Shown here in pieces: positions 13,200 to 23,456 of a stretch of 64,000 nt of DNA. Below the pieces are notes generated by a model. That model ran no database searches and had not been told where the DNA came from. It worked only from the letters and a program-made list of their open reading frames with translations. Position numbers and translations under genes: made by a program. Numbering within the stretch: position 1 is the first letter of the stretch; the number at the start of each line of letters is the position of its first letter. Origin of the DNA: Anagrus nilaparvatae (lineage: Eukaryota > Arthropoda > Insecta > Hymenoptera > Mymaridae); NCBI GenBank assembly GCA_022575985.1, contig JAKSXM010000002.1, positions 19,207,001-19,271,000 on the forward strand. Direction: 5' to 3'.

Positions 13200-13600
13200 A
13201 ATTTTTCCAACTTTGAACATTACAAGGGGGAAATGAATTTTCGGTGGAAAACACATTTTCCGATTTCCATGATGGCGGACCAAAAAACTTGAAAAAAATG
13301 AACTTTTAACTTTACAAGAGGGTTTTTGAGGGCAAGAAAAATAAATTTTATGTGGAAGATATTGAATTTTTCAAATCAACATATTTTCCGATTTTCCAAG
13401 ATGGCGGACCGAAAAACTTGAAAAAATGAACTATTAACTTTACAAGGGGGTTTTTGGGGGCAAGAAAAATTAATTTTAGGTGGAAAATATTAAATTATTC
13501 AATTCAATATATTTTCCGATTTTCCAAGATGGCGGACCGAAAAACTTGAAAAAATGAATTTATAACTTTACAAGGGGGCCTTTGAGGGTTTTGGAGGGCT
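13200..13600. repeat. three tandem copies of a roughly 129-bp unit
   Basis: The phrase GATGGCGGACC followed by a run of As and 'acttg' occurs at 13271, 13400 and 13528, so the spacing is 129 and 128 bp. Each unit also has 'ttttccgattt', 'aactttacaag' and a 'ggggg' run. Only the left arm of the giant inverted repeat carries these. Confidence 0.85.
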
Positions 13601-14110
13601 CAATTTAAACCAAACTGGACTAAGATACATATTATTGGTTCTTCAAATCGGTTCCAAAGTACTTTTTCACGTAAGTACCCTCATAACCTCAATCCAGGAA
13701 TTCTCGGGGACAAAACAAGAAATCAGGTTGCTTTCTTGATTAGAAACTAGAAAACACTATATATCTTGCTTACAAACCAGGAATTTTCTCTTTTCAGGCT
13801 TCGAATGCAGAAATTCGAACGCGCTATTTTTTGAATAACAAATTCCAGGATTTGAAACAATAATTCCTTGATTTAGAACCAGGAAACGAGTAATTTCTAT
13901 TTTATAATTTAGTAAAATAGTCCAATTACCAACAATAGGCAACTTTTGGTTATTTTTAGTAGTTTTTTTAGTATTCTAAATTATTATTTATTTTTTCAGG
14001 GTCGCTAAACAAGAATATGATATCTGTTTTTGCCGGAAATGGTACAGTTGTCCAAAATAGGAAACTTTTAGTTATTTTTAGCATTTTTTGGGGGATTTTA
14101 ATTCGATATT
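13601..14110. other. left-arm-only DNA, nothing recognised
   Basis: No coding region. The phrases 'tccaattaccaacaataggc' (13921) and 'cagttgtccaaaataggaaa' (about 14045) lie in two similar copies of 'ttttggttatttttag'-type sequence, a weak tandem duplication. This DNA has no counterpart in the right arm. Confidence 0.4.
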
Positions 14111-14191
14111 TATATTTTCAGATACGTCAAGCCTTACACTAACATAACCTGATGAAGTGGTCTATAATAGAAAAATGACACGTCAAGCATT

Positions 14192-15291
14192 GATTGATTG
14201 ATTGATTGATTGATATTTTTATTTATACAGAATTGTACAAAATTAAAGATACAGAGTTAAATGTAAATAGATAAATGTTTTAAAATATGAAATTAAAGTA
14301 AAAGTATAAATCCTAGTTAATATTGGAAAAAATAAAAATAAAAATTTTACATATTTGATAAATTTTAGATTATAAAATATAAATTATAAATTTTAAATTA
14401 AAAATTTTAACATTTCAAACTTTAACACTTGGCATATATTAGGGAAGAATTTGAAAAAGGGTGAAGAATAGGAAGTAATCTATAAGGGGAAAGGGCAATT
14501 TATCAAGAGGTATTTGCGAAAATTTTTTTGAGAGAGAGGAGGTAGAGTCTTGTAGCAGGAGATATTGATAGATATTGTGTTTGAATGAGTCTATGGTAGG
14601 AGCAAGGCGAATATATTCAGGGAGAGTGTTCCAGAAGTCTAGCATGTAAACTAAAGAGGAATTGTTGAATTGGGAACATTTAGAAGTAGGGACTTTGAGG
14701 TGTGGACGAATGTGGGGGCGAAGATTTCTGAAGGGAATGTAGATGTTTATTTTATCTTTTAAATAGGAGGGGAGATTGTTGCTTAAGATGTTATATATAT
14801 AGACTGCACAAAGGTATTTTTGACGAAGTCTTACATTTAGCCACCCTAGTTTGAGTCTAGCAGGGGAGGTCCTGTTAGGGAATCTGATATCAGACACATA
14901 TCTGACTGTGGTGTTTTGAAGCTTTTGCAGTCTATCGTACTGATAGCCTAAGAGTTTTCCCATAGGGAAAACACCATAGTCAAAGAGAGGAAAAATCAGA
15001 GAACTCACTAATCGTGTACGAAGTAAAGGGGTGATGAAATTTTTAAAATATCTGAGCCTATAGAGCACATAATTGATTGATTTAAACATATGATTTATTT
15101 GGGAGTTCCAATTCATATCGTGGTCAAGAAGAAGGCCAAGATTTTTTACTGATTTGGACACAGGGATATGTGTACCACTAAAGCAGAAGGATTCATTGTT
15201 GAGATCAAGAGATTTATCACCAAAAATAATAAAATTTGTTTTCTCTTCGTTAAGGTAAAAGTTATTTTGAGATGACCAAGTTTTGATTGAC
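14192..15291 (-). mobile_element. 5'-truncated LINE insertion (CR1/Jockey-like)
   Basis: Flanked by an 8-bp target duplication CAAGCATT (14184-14191 and 15292-15299). Removing the insert restores the host 58-bp repeat phrase. On the minus strand the 3' end is a short (TCAA)n tail (14192-14215), preceded by about 220 bp of AT-rich 3' UTR and the C-terminal part of a reverse transcriptase ORF. Truncation at the 5' side is typical of target-primed reverse transcription. It is younger than the 58-bp array it interrupts. Confidence 0.85.
14439..15286 (-). pseudogene. LINE reverse transcriptase, C-terminal fragment
   Basis: The open frame runs from the truncation point to a stop at 14439. The part after the first in-frame Met (15161) is 240 residues, and about 40 further codons are readable upstream (NFYLNEEKTNFIIFG). 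Recognisable features are the K-T-N-F-I-I-F-G strand and V-K-N-L-G-L-L-L-D-H-D-M-N-W, which is the conserved post-catalytic RT motif of Jockey/CR1-type LINEs. These are followed by the thumb-type L-R-T-R-L-V-S-S-L-I-F-P-L-F-D-Y-G segment and the I-R-L-A-P-T-I-D-S-F-K-H-N end. The catalytic (F/Y)xDD region and the endonuclease are missing because of 5' truncation. There are no internal stops, so the insertion is fairly recent. It is not a functional gene on its own. Confidence 0.85.
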
Positions 15292-15299
15292 CAAGCATT

Positions 15300-15612
15300 A
15301 CACTAACCTAGCATAAGGAAGTGGTTATATAATAAATAAGCGACACGTCAAGCATTATACTAATATAACCTAAAAAAGTTGCCTATAATAAAAAAGACAT
15401 GACGAGCATAATAGTAAAATAACCTAAGGAAGTAGTCTATAATAAAAAAATGCCTCGTTAAGCGTTACACTAACATAACCTAAGGAAGTGGTCTATAATA
15501 AAAAACCACACGTTAAGCCTTACACTAACATAGCCTAAGAAAGTGGTCTATAATGAATAAGCGAGACGTCAAGCATTACAATAACCATAGTCGAAGAAAG
15601 TATAATAAATAA
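15300..15612 (+). repeat. tandem array of about 58-bp units, left arm
   Basis: Units read roughly 'cgtcaagcattacactaa' + 'cataacctaaggaagtgg' + 'tctataataaaaaa'. The first unit is at 14115-14191 and is separated from the rest by the LINE insertion. The same unit occurs in inverse orientation at 20205-20830. Units differ from each other by several substitutions. Confidence 0.8.
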
Positions 15613-15622
15613 GAAACCACGG

Positions 15623-16940
15623 AGGTAAAAGTTTAGGAGGAACCAAGTCCTATACTTTTCTATTGAAGCTTTTGTGATTTTATTGTCACTAGTTCCCGCT
15701 ACCCCAACAGGGGGCGTATGAGAGAGGATGCCGGCGGGAATTCAAATTATTATTGTTATTCAAACCTTTCTCGCTTTAAAATTGCAAGCATTTTTAATTT
15801 TTTTACATAAATCATATATAAAATTAAAATATACATGAAAAACTAATTAAATTTAAAATTGTATAATAATTTTAATTAAATTAAAATTGTTACAATGATA
15901 ATTTATAAATAAAATTTTTAAATTTCTATGAGAATTAAAAAAAATTAGAATGGTTTAATTAACACTCTTTAAAAAGAAAAAAAGTACACCTAAAATTAAT
16001 TAAATTAGATAATTAAATTTAATTATCTAATTAGATAAGAGTTGCTGTTCAATAAAATTTTTATTCGTACTAATTTTCGTAAAGGTATAGAAAAATTTTT
16101 TTAAACAATAAATAATGCTAACTTTATAAATTATTAAATTTCTACATATACATTTTTACCAAGGGTGACCAACAACGAAATTCAGCTACTCTGAATAGCA
16201 CATACCCTATTTAAAAACGCGCTGCCAAACAATTGGAACTATGGTTCCTCAATAGCAATAACAAAATATTTTTAATGATCAATAAAAAAAAGATCTTATG
16301 TACTTTGACTATACTGTTTGGTATGTTTATTTACATTTATATTGAAAAAATTTGGCGTATAGTAAAAAAAAAGGAATTAAAAAAAAATTTATTAGGTCTA
16401 GAGTCCATAAAAGGAATAAAAATTTTATTGTTTCTTGCATTTTTTGGTGGCCAAAATTTTGAGAAAAAAAGTTTTCAAAAATTTATTTATCAAATTGAAA
16501 ATATTAAGTAAAAACTATGTTTCTAAATTAATACTTTCATACAAAAAAAATTATGTACTACATCCGAAAAGAAAAAAAAATGAGTGTTTTTTTTATTTTT
16601 TTAAGGGAAAAATTTTGAGACAAAAATTTTCAAAAAATTACGTGTCAGATTGGAGACACCGAATAAAAACAGTGATTCTATATATTAATTAGAAAAAAAT
16701 TCGGTAATGCGTATAAAAAAAAACAATAAAATTTGCCGTTTTTTGTATTTTTTGGCGGCAAAAATTTTCATTTAATTAAGTTTCAGATTTGAAGTGGCGG
16801 CTACGAAAAGGGATAGGTCAAAGAGGTGAATTGACCCGTTTTACCTTTTTTAGCTAATTTTACGTTACATAACTAACGAGAAGGACCAGGTTGAACCCCA
16901 TAAAAAAATGTCAAGGAAAAAAATTTTTTGTTTTTGTTTA
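15623..16940. repeat. left arm segment shared with 19153-20193
   Basis: Contains 'aggtaaaagtttaggagg', 'ggatgccggcgggaattcaa' and 'tggttcctcaatagcaataa', all found in reverse complement at 20193 back to 19153. The segment around 16225-16700 (glyph 'gccaaacaattggaac', then 'actatgtttctaaattaata') is related to the repeats that flank the serpin at 40258-40960 and 45163-45610. Open frames at 16233-16692 are by-products of poly(A) runs, not genes. Confidence 0.7.
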
Positions 16941-16944
16941 ACCC

Positions 16945-17967
16945 ACTATTACCTACCTACACGTTAGACGTTAAACCTACAATAAACTACCTACACGTTA
17001 GACGTTAAACCTACAATATCCTGCCTACACGTTAGACGTTAAACCTACAATATCCTGCCTACACGTTAGACCTTAAACCTAAAAAACTCTACCTATACGT
17101 TAGACGTTAAACCTATCATAACCTACCTACACGTTAGACGTGAGACCTAATATAACCTACCTACACGTTAGACGTAAAACCTACAATATCCTGCCTTCAC
17201 GTTAGACGTTAAACCTACAATATCCTGCCTACACGTTAGACCTTAAACCTATCATAACCTACCTATACGTTAGACGTTAAACCTACCATAACCTACCTAC
17301 ACGTTAGACGTTAAACCTACAGTAACCTACCTACACGTTAGACGTTAAACCTACAGTAACCTACCTACACGTTAGACGTTAAACCTACCATAACCTACCT
17401 TTACGTTAGACGTTAAACCTACAGTAAACTACCTACACGTTAGACGTTAAACCTAACATAACCTACCTACACGTTAGACGTTAAACCTACTGTAACCTAC
17501 CTACACGTTAGAAGTTAAACCTACAGTAACCTACCTACACGTTAGACGTTAAACCTAAAAAAACCTACCTACAAGTTAGACGTTAAACCTACAGTAACCT
17601 ACCTACACGTTAGACGTTAAACCTAACATAACCTACCTACACGTTAGACGTTAAACCTACCATAACCTACCTATACGTTAGACGTTAAACCTACAGTAAC
17701 CTACCTACAAGTTAGACGTTAAACCTACAGTAACCTACCTACACGTTAGACGTTAAACCTAACATAACCTACCTACACGTTAGACGTTAAACCTACAGTA
17801 ACCTACCTACACGTTAGACGTTAAACCTAAAAAAACCTACCTACATGTTAGACGTTAAACCTACAGTAACCTACCTACACGTTAGACGTTAAACCTAACA
17901 TAACCTACCTACACGTTAGACGTTAAACCTACTATAACCTACCTACACGTTAGACCTTAAACGTGGG
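16945..17967 (+). repeat. 34-bp satellite, left block (about 30 units)
   Basis: The unit is 'cctacctacacgttagacgt' followed by 'taaacctacagtaa'; the spacing between successive 'gacgtt' is exactly 34 bp (for example 17341 to 17375). Variation is concentrated in the four to six bases after 'aaaccta'. The array ends at a degenerate centre (about 17955-18000), where 'agaccttaaacgt' occurs twice. Confidence 0.95.
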
Positions 17968-17999
17968 AAGAAATTTTACAATAACCTAGACCTTAAACG

Positions 18000-19153
18000 T
18001 AGGAAGGTTATTGTAGGTTCAACGTCTAACGTATAGGTAGGTCATGATAGTTTTAAGGTCTAACGTGTAGGCAGGATATTGTAGGTTTAACGTCTAACGT
18101 GTAGGTAGGTTTTTTCAGGTTTAACGTCTAACGTGTAGGTAGATTACAGTAGGTTTAACGTCTAACGTGTAGGTAGGTTATGTTAGGTTTAACGTCTAAC
18201 GTGTAGGTAGGTTATGGTAGGTTTAACGTCTAACGTGTAGGTAGGTTACAGTAGGTTTAACGTCTAACGTGTAGTTAGTTTACTGTAGGTTTAACGTCTA
18301 ACGTGTAGGTAGGTTATGTAGGTTTAACGTCTAACGTGTAGGTAGGTTACTGTAGGTTTAACGTCTAACGTGTAGGTAGGTTATGGTAGGTTTAAAATCT
18401 AACGTGTAGGAAGGTTATTGTAGGTTTAAGGTTTAACGTGTAGGTAGGTTATTGTAGGTTCAACGTCTAACGTATAGGTAGGTCATGATAGGTTTAAGGT
18501 CTAACGTGTAGGTAGGTTATGGTAGGTTTAACGTCTAACGTGTAGGTAGGTTTCTTCAGGTTTAACGTCTAACGTGTAGGTAGGTTACAGTAGGTTTAAC
18601 GTCTAACGTGTAGTTAGGTTACTGTCGGTTTAACGTCTAACGTGTAGGTAGGTTATGGTAGGTTTAACGTCTAACGTGTAGGTAGGTTATGGTAGGTTTA
18701 AAATCTAACGTGTAGCAAGGTTATTGTAGGTTTAAGGTTTAACGTGTAGGTAGGTTATTGTAGGTTCAACGTCTAACGTATAGGTAGGTCATGATAGGTT
18801 TAAGGTCTAACGTGTAGGCAGGATATTGTAGATTTAACGTCTAACGTGTAGGTAGGTTACTGTACACTGAAAAAAAATTACTGGCCACGCGCCTAGATTG
18901 CTAGTACAGGCGTAGTGCCTGTTTAGCGAGACCGGCGAGGGCCTCGAACGAACTGGCGTTTCACGCGTTTGGAGAGGGGGCCCCAGCATTTTCTCTTTGT
19001 ATTTTTTATATGTCACGTGATCTAAACGTGTGAAACGCAGTTTGTTCGAGGCCCGGAGCCCGTTTTCGTTGAACACGCTCTGCGCCTATAAAATTCTAGG
19101 CGCGTGGCCAGTAATTTTTTTTCAGTGTAGGTTTAACGTCTAACGTGTAGGTA
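18000..19153 (-). repeat. 34-bp satellite, right block in inverse orientation
   Basis: Same 34-bp unit on the opposite strand ('ggtttaacgtctaacgtgta' + 'ggtaggttacagta'), about 26 units once the 263-bp MITE at 18865-19127 is subtracted. A higher-order repeat is visible: a stretch of about 300 bp with the variants 'tttaaaatctaacg', 'gtttaaggtttaacg' and 'aggtcatgatag' recurs (about 18020-18500 and 18380-18830). Confidence 0.95.
18865..19127. mobile_element. 263-bp GC-rich MITE with perfect 33-bp inverted termini
   Basis: The left end CACTGAAAAAAAATTACTGG extends to 33 bp and is identical to the reverse complement of the right end. It is flanked by TA on both sides (18863-18864, 19128-19129), and joining the flanks restores one satellite unit, so TA is the target duplication, as for Tc1/mariner-type transposition. 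The interior is also palindromic ('aggcgtagtgcctg', 'cctcgaacgaactggcgttt' and their inverse) and much more GC-rich than the host DNA. Confidence 0.9.
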
Positions 19154-20204
19154 GAATATATTACATAATTTTTTTCTATGAAAGTATTAATTTAGAAACA
19201 TAGTTTTTACTTGATATTTTCAATTTGATAAATAAATTTTTGAAAACTTTTTTTCTCAAAATTTCGGCCTCCAAAAAATACAAGAAACAATAAAATTTTT
19301 ATTCCTTTTATGGACGTATGCCCTTTTTAGACCTAATAAATTTTTTTTAATTCCTTTTTTTTTACTATACGCAAAATTTTTTCAATGTAAATGTAAATAA
19401 ACATACCAAACAGTATACTCAAAGCACATAAGATCTTTTTTTTAATGACGATTAAAAATATTTTGTTATTGCTATTGAGGAACCGTAGTTCCAATTGTTT
19501 GGCAGCGCGTTTTTGAATAGGGTATGTGCTATTCAGAGTAGCTGAATTTCGTTGTTGGACCCTTGGTAAAAATGTATATGTAGAAATTTAATAATTAATA
19601 AAGTTAGCATTATTTATTGTTTAAAAAAATTTTTCAATACCTTTACGGAAATTACTACGAATAAAAAATTTATTAAACAGCAACTCTTATCTAATTAGAT
19701 AATTAAATTTAATTAAATTAATAATTAATAATTAAGTTTAATTATCTAATTTAATTAATTTTAGGGGTACTTTTTTTCTTTTTAAAAAGAAAGGTAGTTT
19801 TCTTTCTACTTTATTTAATTTTGATTTTATAATTTTATTATTTTTTGAGAATTTTATGTTAATCAAACCATTTTAATTTTTTTTAATTCTCATAGAAATT
19901 TAAAAATTTTATTTATAAATTATATCTTTGTAACTATTTTAATTTAATTAAAATTATTATAGAATTTTAAATTTAATTAGTTTTTCATTTATATTTTAAT
20001 TTTATATATGATTTATGTATAAAAATCAAAAATGTTTGCAATTTCAAAGCGAGAAAGGTTTGAATAACAATAATAATTTGAATTCCCGCCGGCATCCTCT
20101 CTCATACGCCCCCTATTGGGTCAGCGTGAACTAGTGACAATAAAATCACAATATGGCGGGCGGCTTGGTCCCTCCTAAACTTTTACCTCCGTGTAAGAAA
20201 CACG

Positions 20205-20830
20205 TCAACGAGTAGACAAACATAACCTAATTAAGTGGTCTATAAAAAATAAATGCTGCTAATTTATTGGCCTTCGGTTACGTTATTTTAGTGTAATGCT
20301 TGACATGTCGATTTTTTTATTATATAGACAACTTTCTTAGGCTGTGTTATTGTAATGCTTTACGTGTCATTTTTTTATTATAGACCATTTCTTTAGGCTA
20401 AGTTAGTGTTATGCTTGACGTGCCGCTTATTTATTATAAACTACTTGCTTAGGTAATATTAGTGTAAGGCTTGACGTATCGTTTTTTTATAGACCATTTC
20501 CTTAGGTTATGTTAGTGTGAGGCTTGACGTGTGGTTTTTTTTTATAGACCACTTCCTTAGCTTATGATAGTGTAAGGCTTGACGTGTCGTTTTTTTTTTA
20601 TAGACCACTTTCTTAGGTTATTTTACTGTTATGATTGATATTTCGTTTATTTGTTTGACGTGTCACTTATTTATTATAGACCACTTATAAGTAATTATAA
20701 GTAATATACTAAATAATTATTTAGGCTATGTTATTCTAATACTTGACGTGTATTTTTTTTTATTAAAGACTATTCCCTTAGTTTATGTTAGTAGAATGCT
20801 TGACGAGTGTTTTTATTAAATATTATTATT
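20205..20830 (-). repeat. tandem array of about 58-bp units, right arm
   Basis: Inverse of the array at 15300-15612: repeated 'ttaggttatgttagtgtaag' + 'gcttgacgtgtcg' + a T run + 'atagaccact'. About ten diverged units. Confidence 0.8.
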
Positions 20831-21349
20831 GATCACTTCATTCGATTGTGGAGTAATGTACGGTATCATAAAATCTTTGTTTCCTTAAAAAAAAAAAAAA
20901 TCATTGCATATGCAAGCAATGTTTCATAAGCAATCCGCAATGTTTCGTATGCAATGCGCAACGTTTCATATGCAAACCTTCCGATAGGGAAAGGGGTTTT
21001 ATTTTCAAATTTTGTATACTTTTTTTAATCATAAATTTTGATTTATGTCAAGTTTTAAGTGCTAACACAAACCTTTAGTGCATAGGCAAAAATAACTTAA
21101 TCCAATTTAATTACATATGAAATAATCTTTTTTCGATTAAGATTCTTCAGTGCTACACTGATAGAAAATTCCGGTTCCCGCTGCTAGAAAAATTTATTTG
21201 TTAGAACCGGAATTCCGTTTGTGGTAGCCCAATTATTTTTTGGTTTAAACGATTGCAAATAGCTTGAAACGTAAAAAAAAATTAAAAAAAAAAAGAGGGG
21301 GTCTCACTTGTTTTAAATGCGAACACTAACTTGGTGAGACTTGTTTATA

Positions 21350-21515
21350 GGGAAAGGGTACCATGGAAATCAAAAAATCGAGTGGGGGGTCAAATTTGTC
21401 CGATTCAAGGGAAGGGGGGTCAAATGGGACTTAGAATAATTTCAATTTAGGGTCTTGGAATAATACGTGTTTAGGGAATCAGAATAGTTTGGGTTTAGAA
21501 TCTTTTTAGTTTTTT
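21350..21515. repeat. G-rich dispersed tandem repeat ('gggacttagaataatt' type), copy 1
   Basis: 'ggggtcaaatgggacttaga' then units such as 'ataatttcaatttaggg'. The same phrases occur in inverse orientation at 25556-25683 and directly at 58040-58250, with a fragment at about 23545-23590. The 21350 and 25683 copies face each other and bracket 4.3 kb of other repeats. Confidence 0.65.
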
Positions 21516-21698
21516 TTTATTTTATTTAGTAAAGGTTATAATTACAAATTATAAAAATAGCAAATTCTATTGTAATGTTGCGTAACATTTGCATTATACT
21601 TAGCCCTTAGCTGAAAGTAACATGTTTCATATATTAAAATTTAGTTTAAAAAAACCGGTTATATGTTTTGATTTTTATAAATCTGTATTCTAAAATAG

Positions 21699-22005
21699 GG
21701 GGCTTGCATGGGTCGGAATTTTAATGATTTTTTTGTATAATTTGAATCTAGATCAAAAAATATTAGACACGTATTTTTTTGTTTTTCAAAAAAATGAAAA
21801 TTAAAAAAGTGATGACGTCACGCCTACCATATACAAATACATTGTGACGTCAGACCTCTGACGAAAATCTGGTTTTTGAAACCTCTATAACTTTGTTAAT
21901 TTTCGTAATTTTAAAAAATAAAAAAATACGTGTCTAATATTTTTTTATATAATTTCAGATTGTGCACAAAAATTACCAACATTTTGACCCATGCAAGCCC
22001 CCTAT
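21699..22005. mobile_element. MITE, about 305 bp, with GC-rich inverted termini
   Basis: The left end TAGGGGGCTTGCATGGGTC is mirrored by the right end GACCCATGCAAGCCCCCTA. Similarity continues inward ('ttgtataatttgaatct' against 'atataatttcagatt'). The middle has two near-palindromic TGACGTCA-like sites (about 21810 and 21847). No coding capacity. The target duplication was not resolved. Confidence 0.8.
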
Positions 22006-22096
22006 TATTAATTCTAAATTATGATCCGCGACCCCAAAAGCCTAAGTGGGGAACCAAAAATAGGCTCAACCAGCAATTACATCTGTGGCAATTACA

Positions 22097-23456
22097 CAGC
22101 TGCACAAAAAAAAAGTTCTTATCCTGTAAATAGACCTACCTACAGATAAGTTTTTCGATGTCCTAAAACCGAATCTGAAGTCAGAATTGAGCCTATACCC
22201 GCGGATTTTGCCCCAGCTACCTCCAGCCACCCTGTAAACCGCCCCAAAAAGCAAATAGTTTACTATGTCCTAAAGTTAAAAATAAAATTACTTTAGTTAC
22301 GTATTTTGACGTCCTAAAACCGAAGCTGAAGTCAGAATTTAGCCTACACCCTCAGATTTTACCCCAGCTACCCCCAGCCACCCTCTAAACCACCTCGAAA
22401 AGCAAATATTTTACTATGTCCAAAAGTTAAAAAAAAGTACCTTATTTATGTATTTTGATGTTCTAAAAACAAATTTCAAGTCAGGATTTACCTATCATCT
22501 TTAGTTTTTGCCCCATCTACCCCAATCACCCTCTAAACTGCCCCTGAGGGTGAATATTTTACTTTGTGCAAAAGTTAAAAATAACAGTACTTTAGTTACG
22601 TATTTTGATGTTCTAAAAATGAATCTGAAGTCAGAATTTAGCCTACACCCTCAGATTTTGCCTCAGCTACCCCAATCACCCTCTAAACTGCCCCTGAGGG
22701 TAAATATTTTACTTTGTGCAAACGTTATAAATTAAAGTATCTTAGTTACGTTTTTTGATATTCTAAAAACTAATTTTAAGTCAGAGTTTATCCATCATCC
22801 ATAGTTTTTGTCCCAGCTAGCCTAGTTACCCTCTAAAGTCCACCAGAGGAAGGTTAATTAATCGCTTTTTGGGTAAGTAGAGTAGTTGGCACAAAAATTA
22901 AGGGTTATAGGTAAATTCTGACTTGAAATTAGTTTTTGGAACATCAAAATACAAAACTAAGGTACTTTAATTTATAACTTTTGCACAAAGTAAAATATTC
23001 GACCTCTGGGGAAATTTAGACGGTGATGGGGTAGCTGGGGCAAAAACTAAGTAAGTTAGGTAAATTCTGACTTGAAATTTGTTTTTAGAACATCAAAATA
23101 CGAAAATAAGGTACTTTTATTTTTAAGTTTTGGACATAGTAAAATATTTGATTTTTGGGGCGGTTTAGAGGGTGGCTGGGGGTAGCTGGGGCAAAATCTG
23201 AGGGTGTAGGGTAAATTCTGACTTCAGATCCGGTTTTAGGACATCAAAATACGTAACTAAAGTACTTTTATTTTTAACTTTTGGACATAGTAAAATATTT
23301 GCTTTTTGGGGTGGTTTAGAGGGTGGCTGGTGGTAGCTGGGGCAAAATCTGAGGATGTAGGCTAAATTGTGACTTCAGATTCGGTTTTAGGACATCGAAA
23401 AACTTATCTGTAGGTAGATCTAGTTACAGGATCAGAACTTTTTTTTTGTGCAGCTG
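22097..23456. repeat. foldback built from tandem units of about 150 bp
   Basis: The ends mirror each other: 'cagctgcacaaaaaaaaa' at 22097 and 'tttttttttgtgcagctg' at 23456, then 'tacagataagtttttcgatg' against its reverse complement at about 23395. The left arm holds about five tandem units, each with 'tctaaaa', 'aagtcaga', 'ttgccccagctacc' and 'ccctctaaac', spaced about 150 bp. The right arm holds about four in inverse orientation, meeting near 22870. Short open frames here are shared between units and not genes. Confidence 0.85.

Larger units (their letters stand above)
13084..20989. mobile_element. giant foldback / compound inverted repeat, about 7.9 kb
   Basis: The outer ends match in reverse complement: 13084-13173 (TCTATCGGAAGGTTGCATAT, ending 'atgataccgta') against about 20857-20989 ('tacggtatcataaaat', ending 'aaccttccgataggga'). 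Moving inward, both arms then carry tandem 58-bp repeats, the same roughly 1-kb segment (15623-16940 against 19153-20193), and a 34-bp satellite that flips orientation near 17980. The left arm has extra DNA at 13174-14110 and a LINE insertion; the right arm has a MITE insertion. There is no transposase. The architecture recalls Foldback/Galileo-type elements, but no homology was established. It could instead be several nested inverted repeats. Confidence 0.75.

Noticed and set aside
16233..16692. Overlapping Lys-rich open frames
   Set aside because: They come from A runs in the foldback arm, and the mirror arm does not keep the frame.
16945..19153. CRISPR-like appearance of regular 34-bp repeats
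   Set aside because: There are no unique spacers: the whole 34-bp period repeats with small variants, in both orientations, in a eukaryotic setting.
16945..19153. Telomeric or subtelomeric repeat
   Set aside because: The unit is 34 bp and contains no TTAGG array; the head-to-head arrangement is not telomere-like.
22508..22735. Pro/Leu-rich open frame with internally repeated peptide
   Set aside because: The repetition reflects the roughly 150-bp DNA units of the foldback; the frame is lost in neighbouring units.
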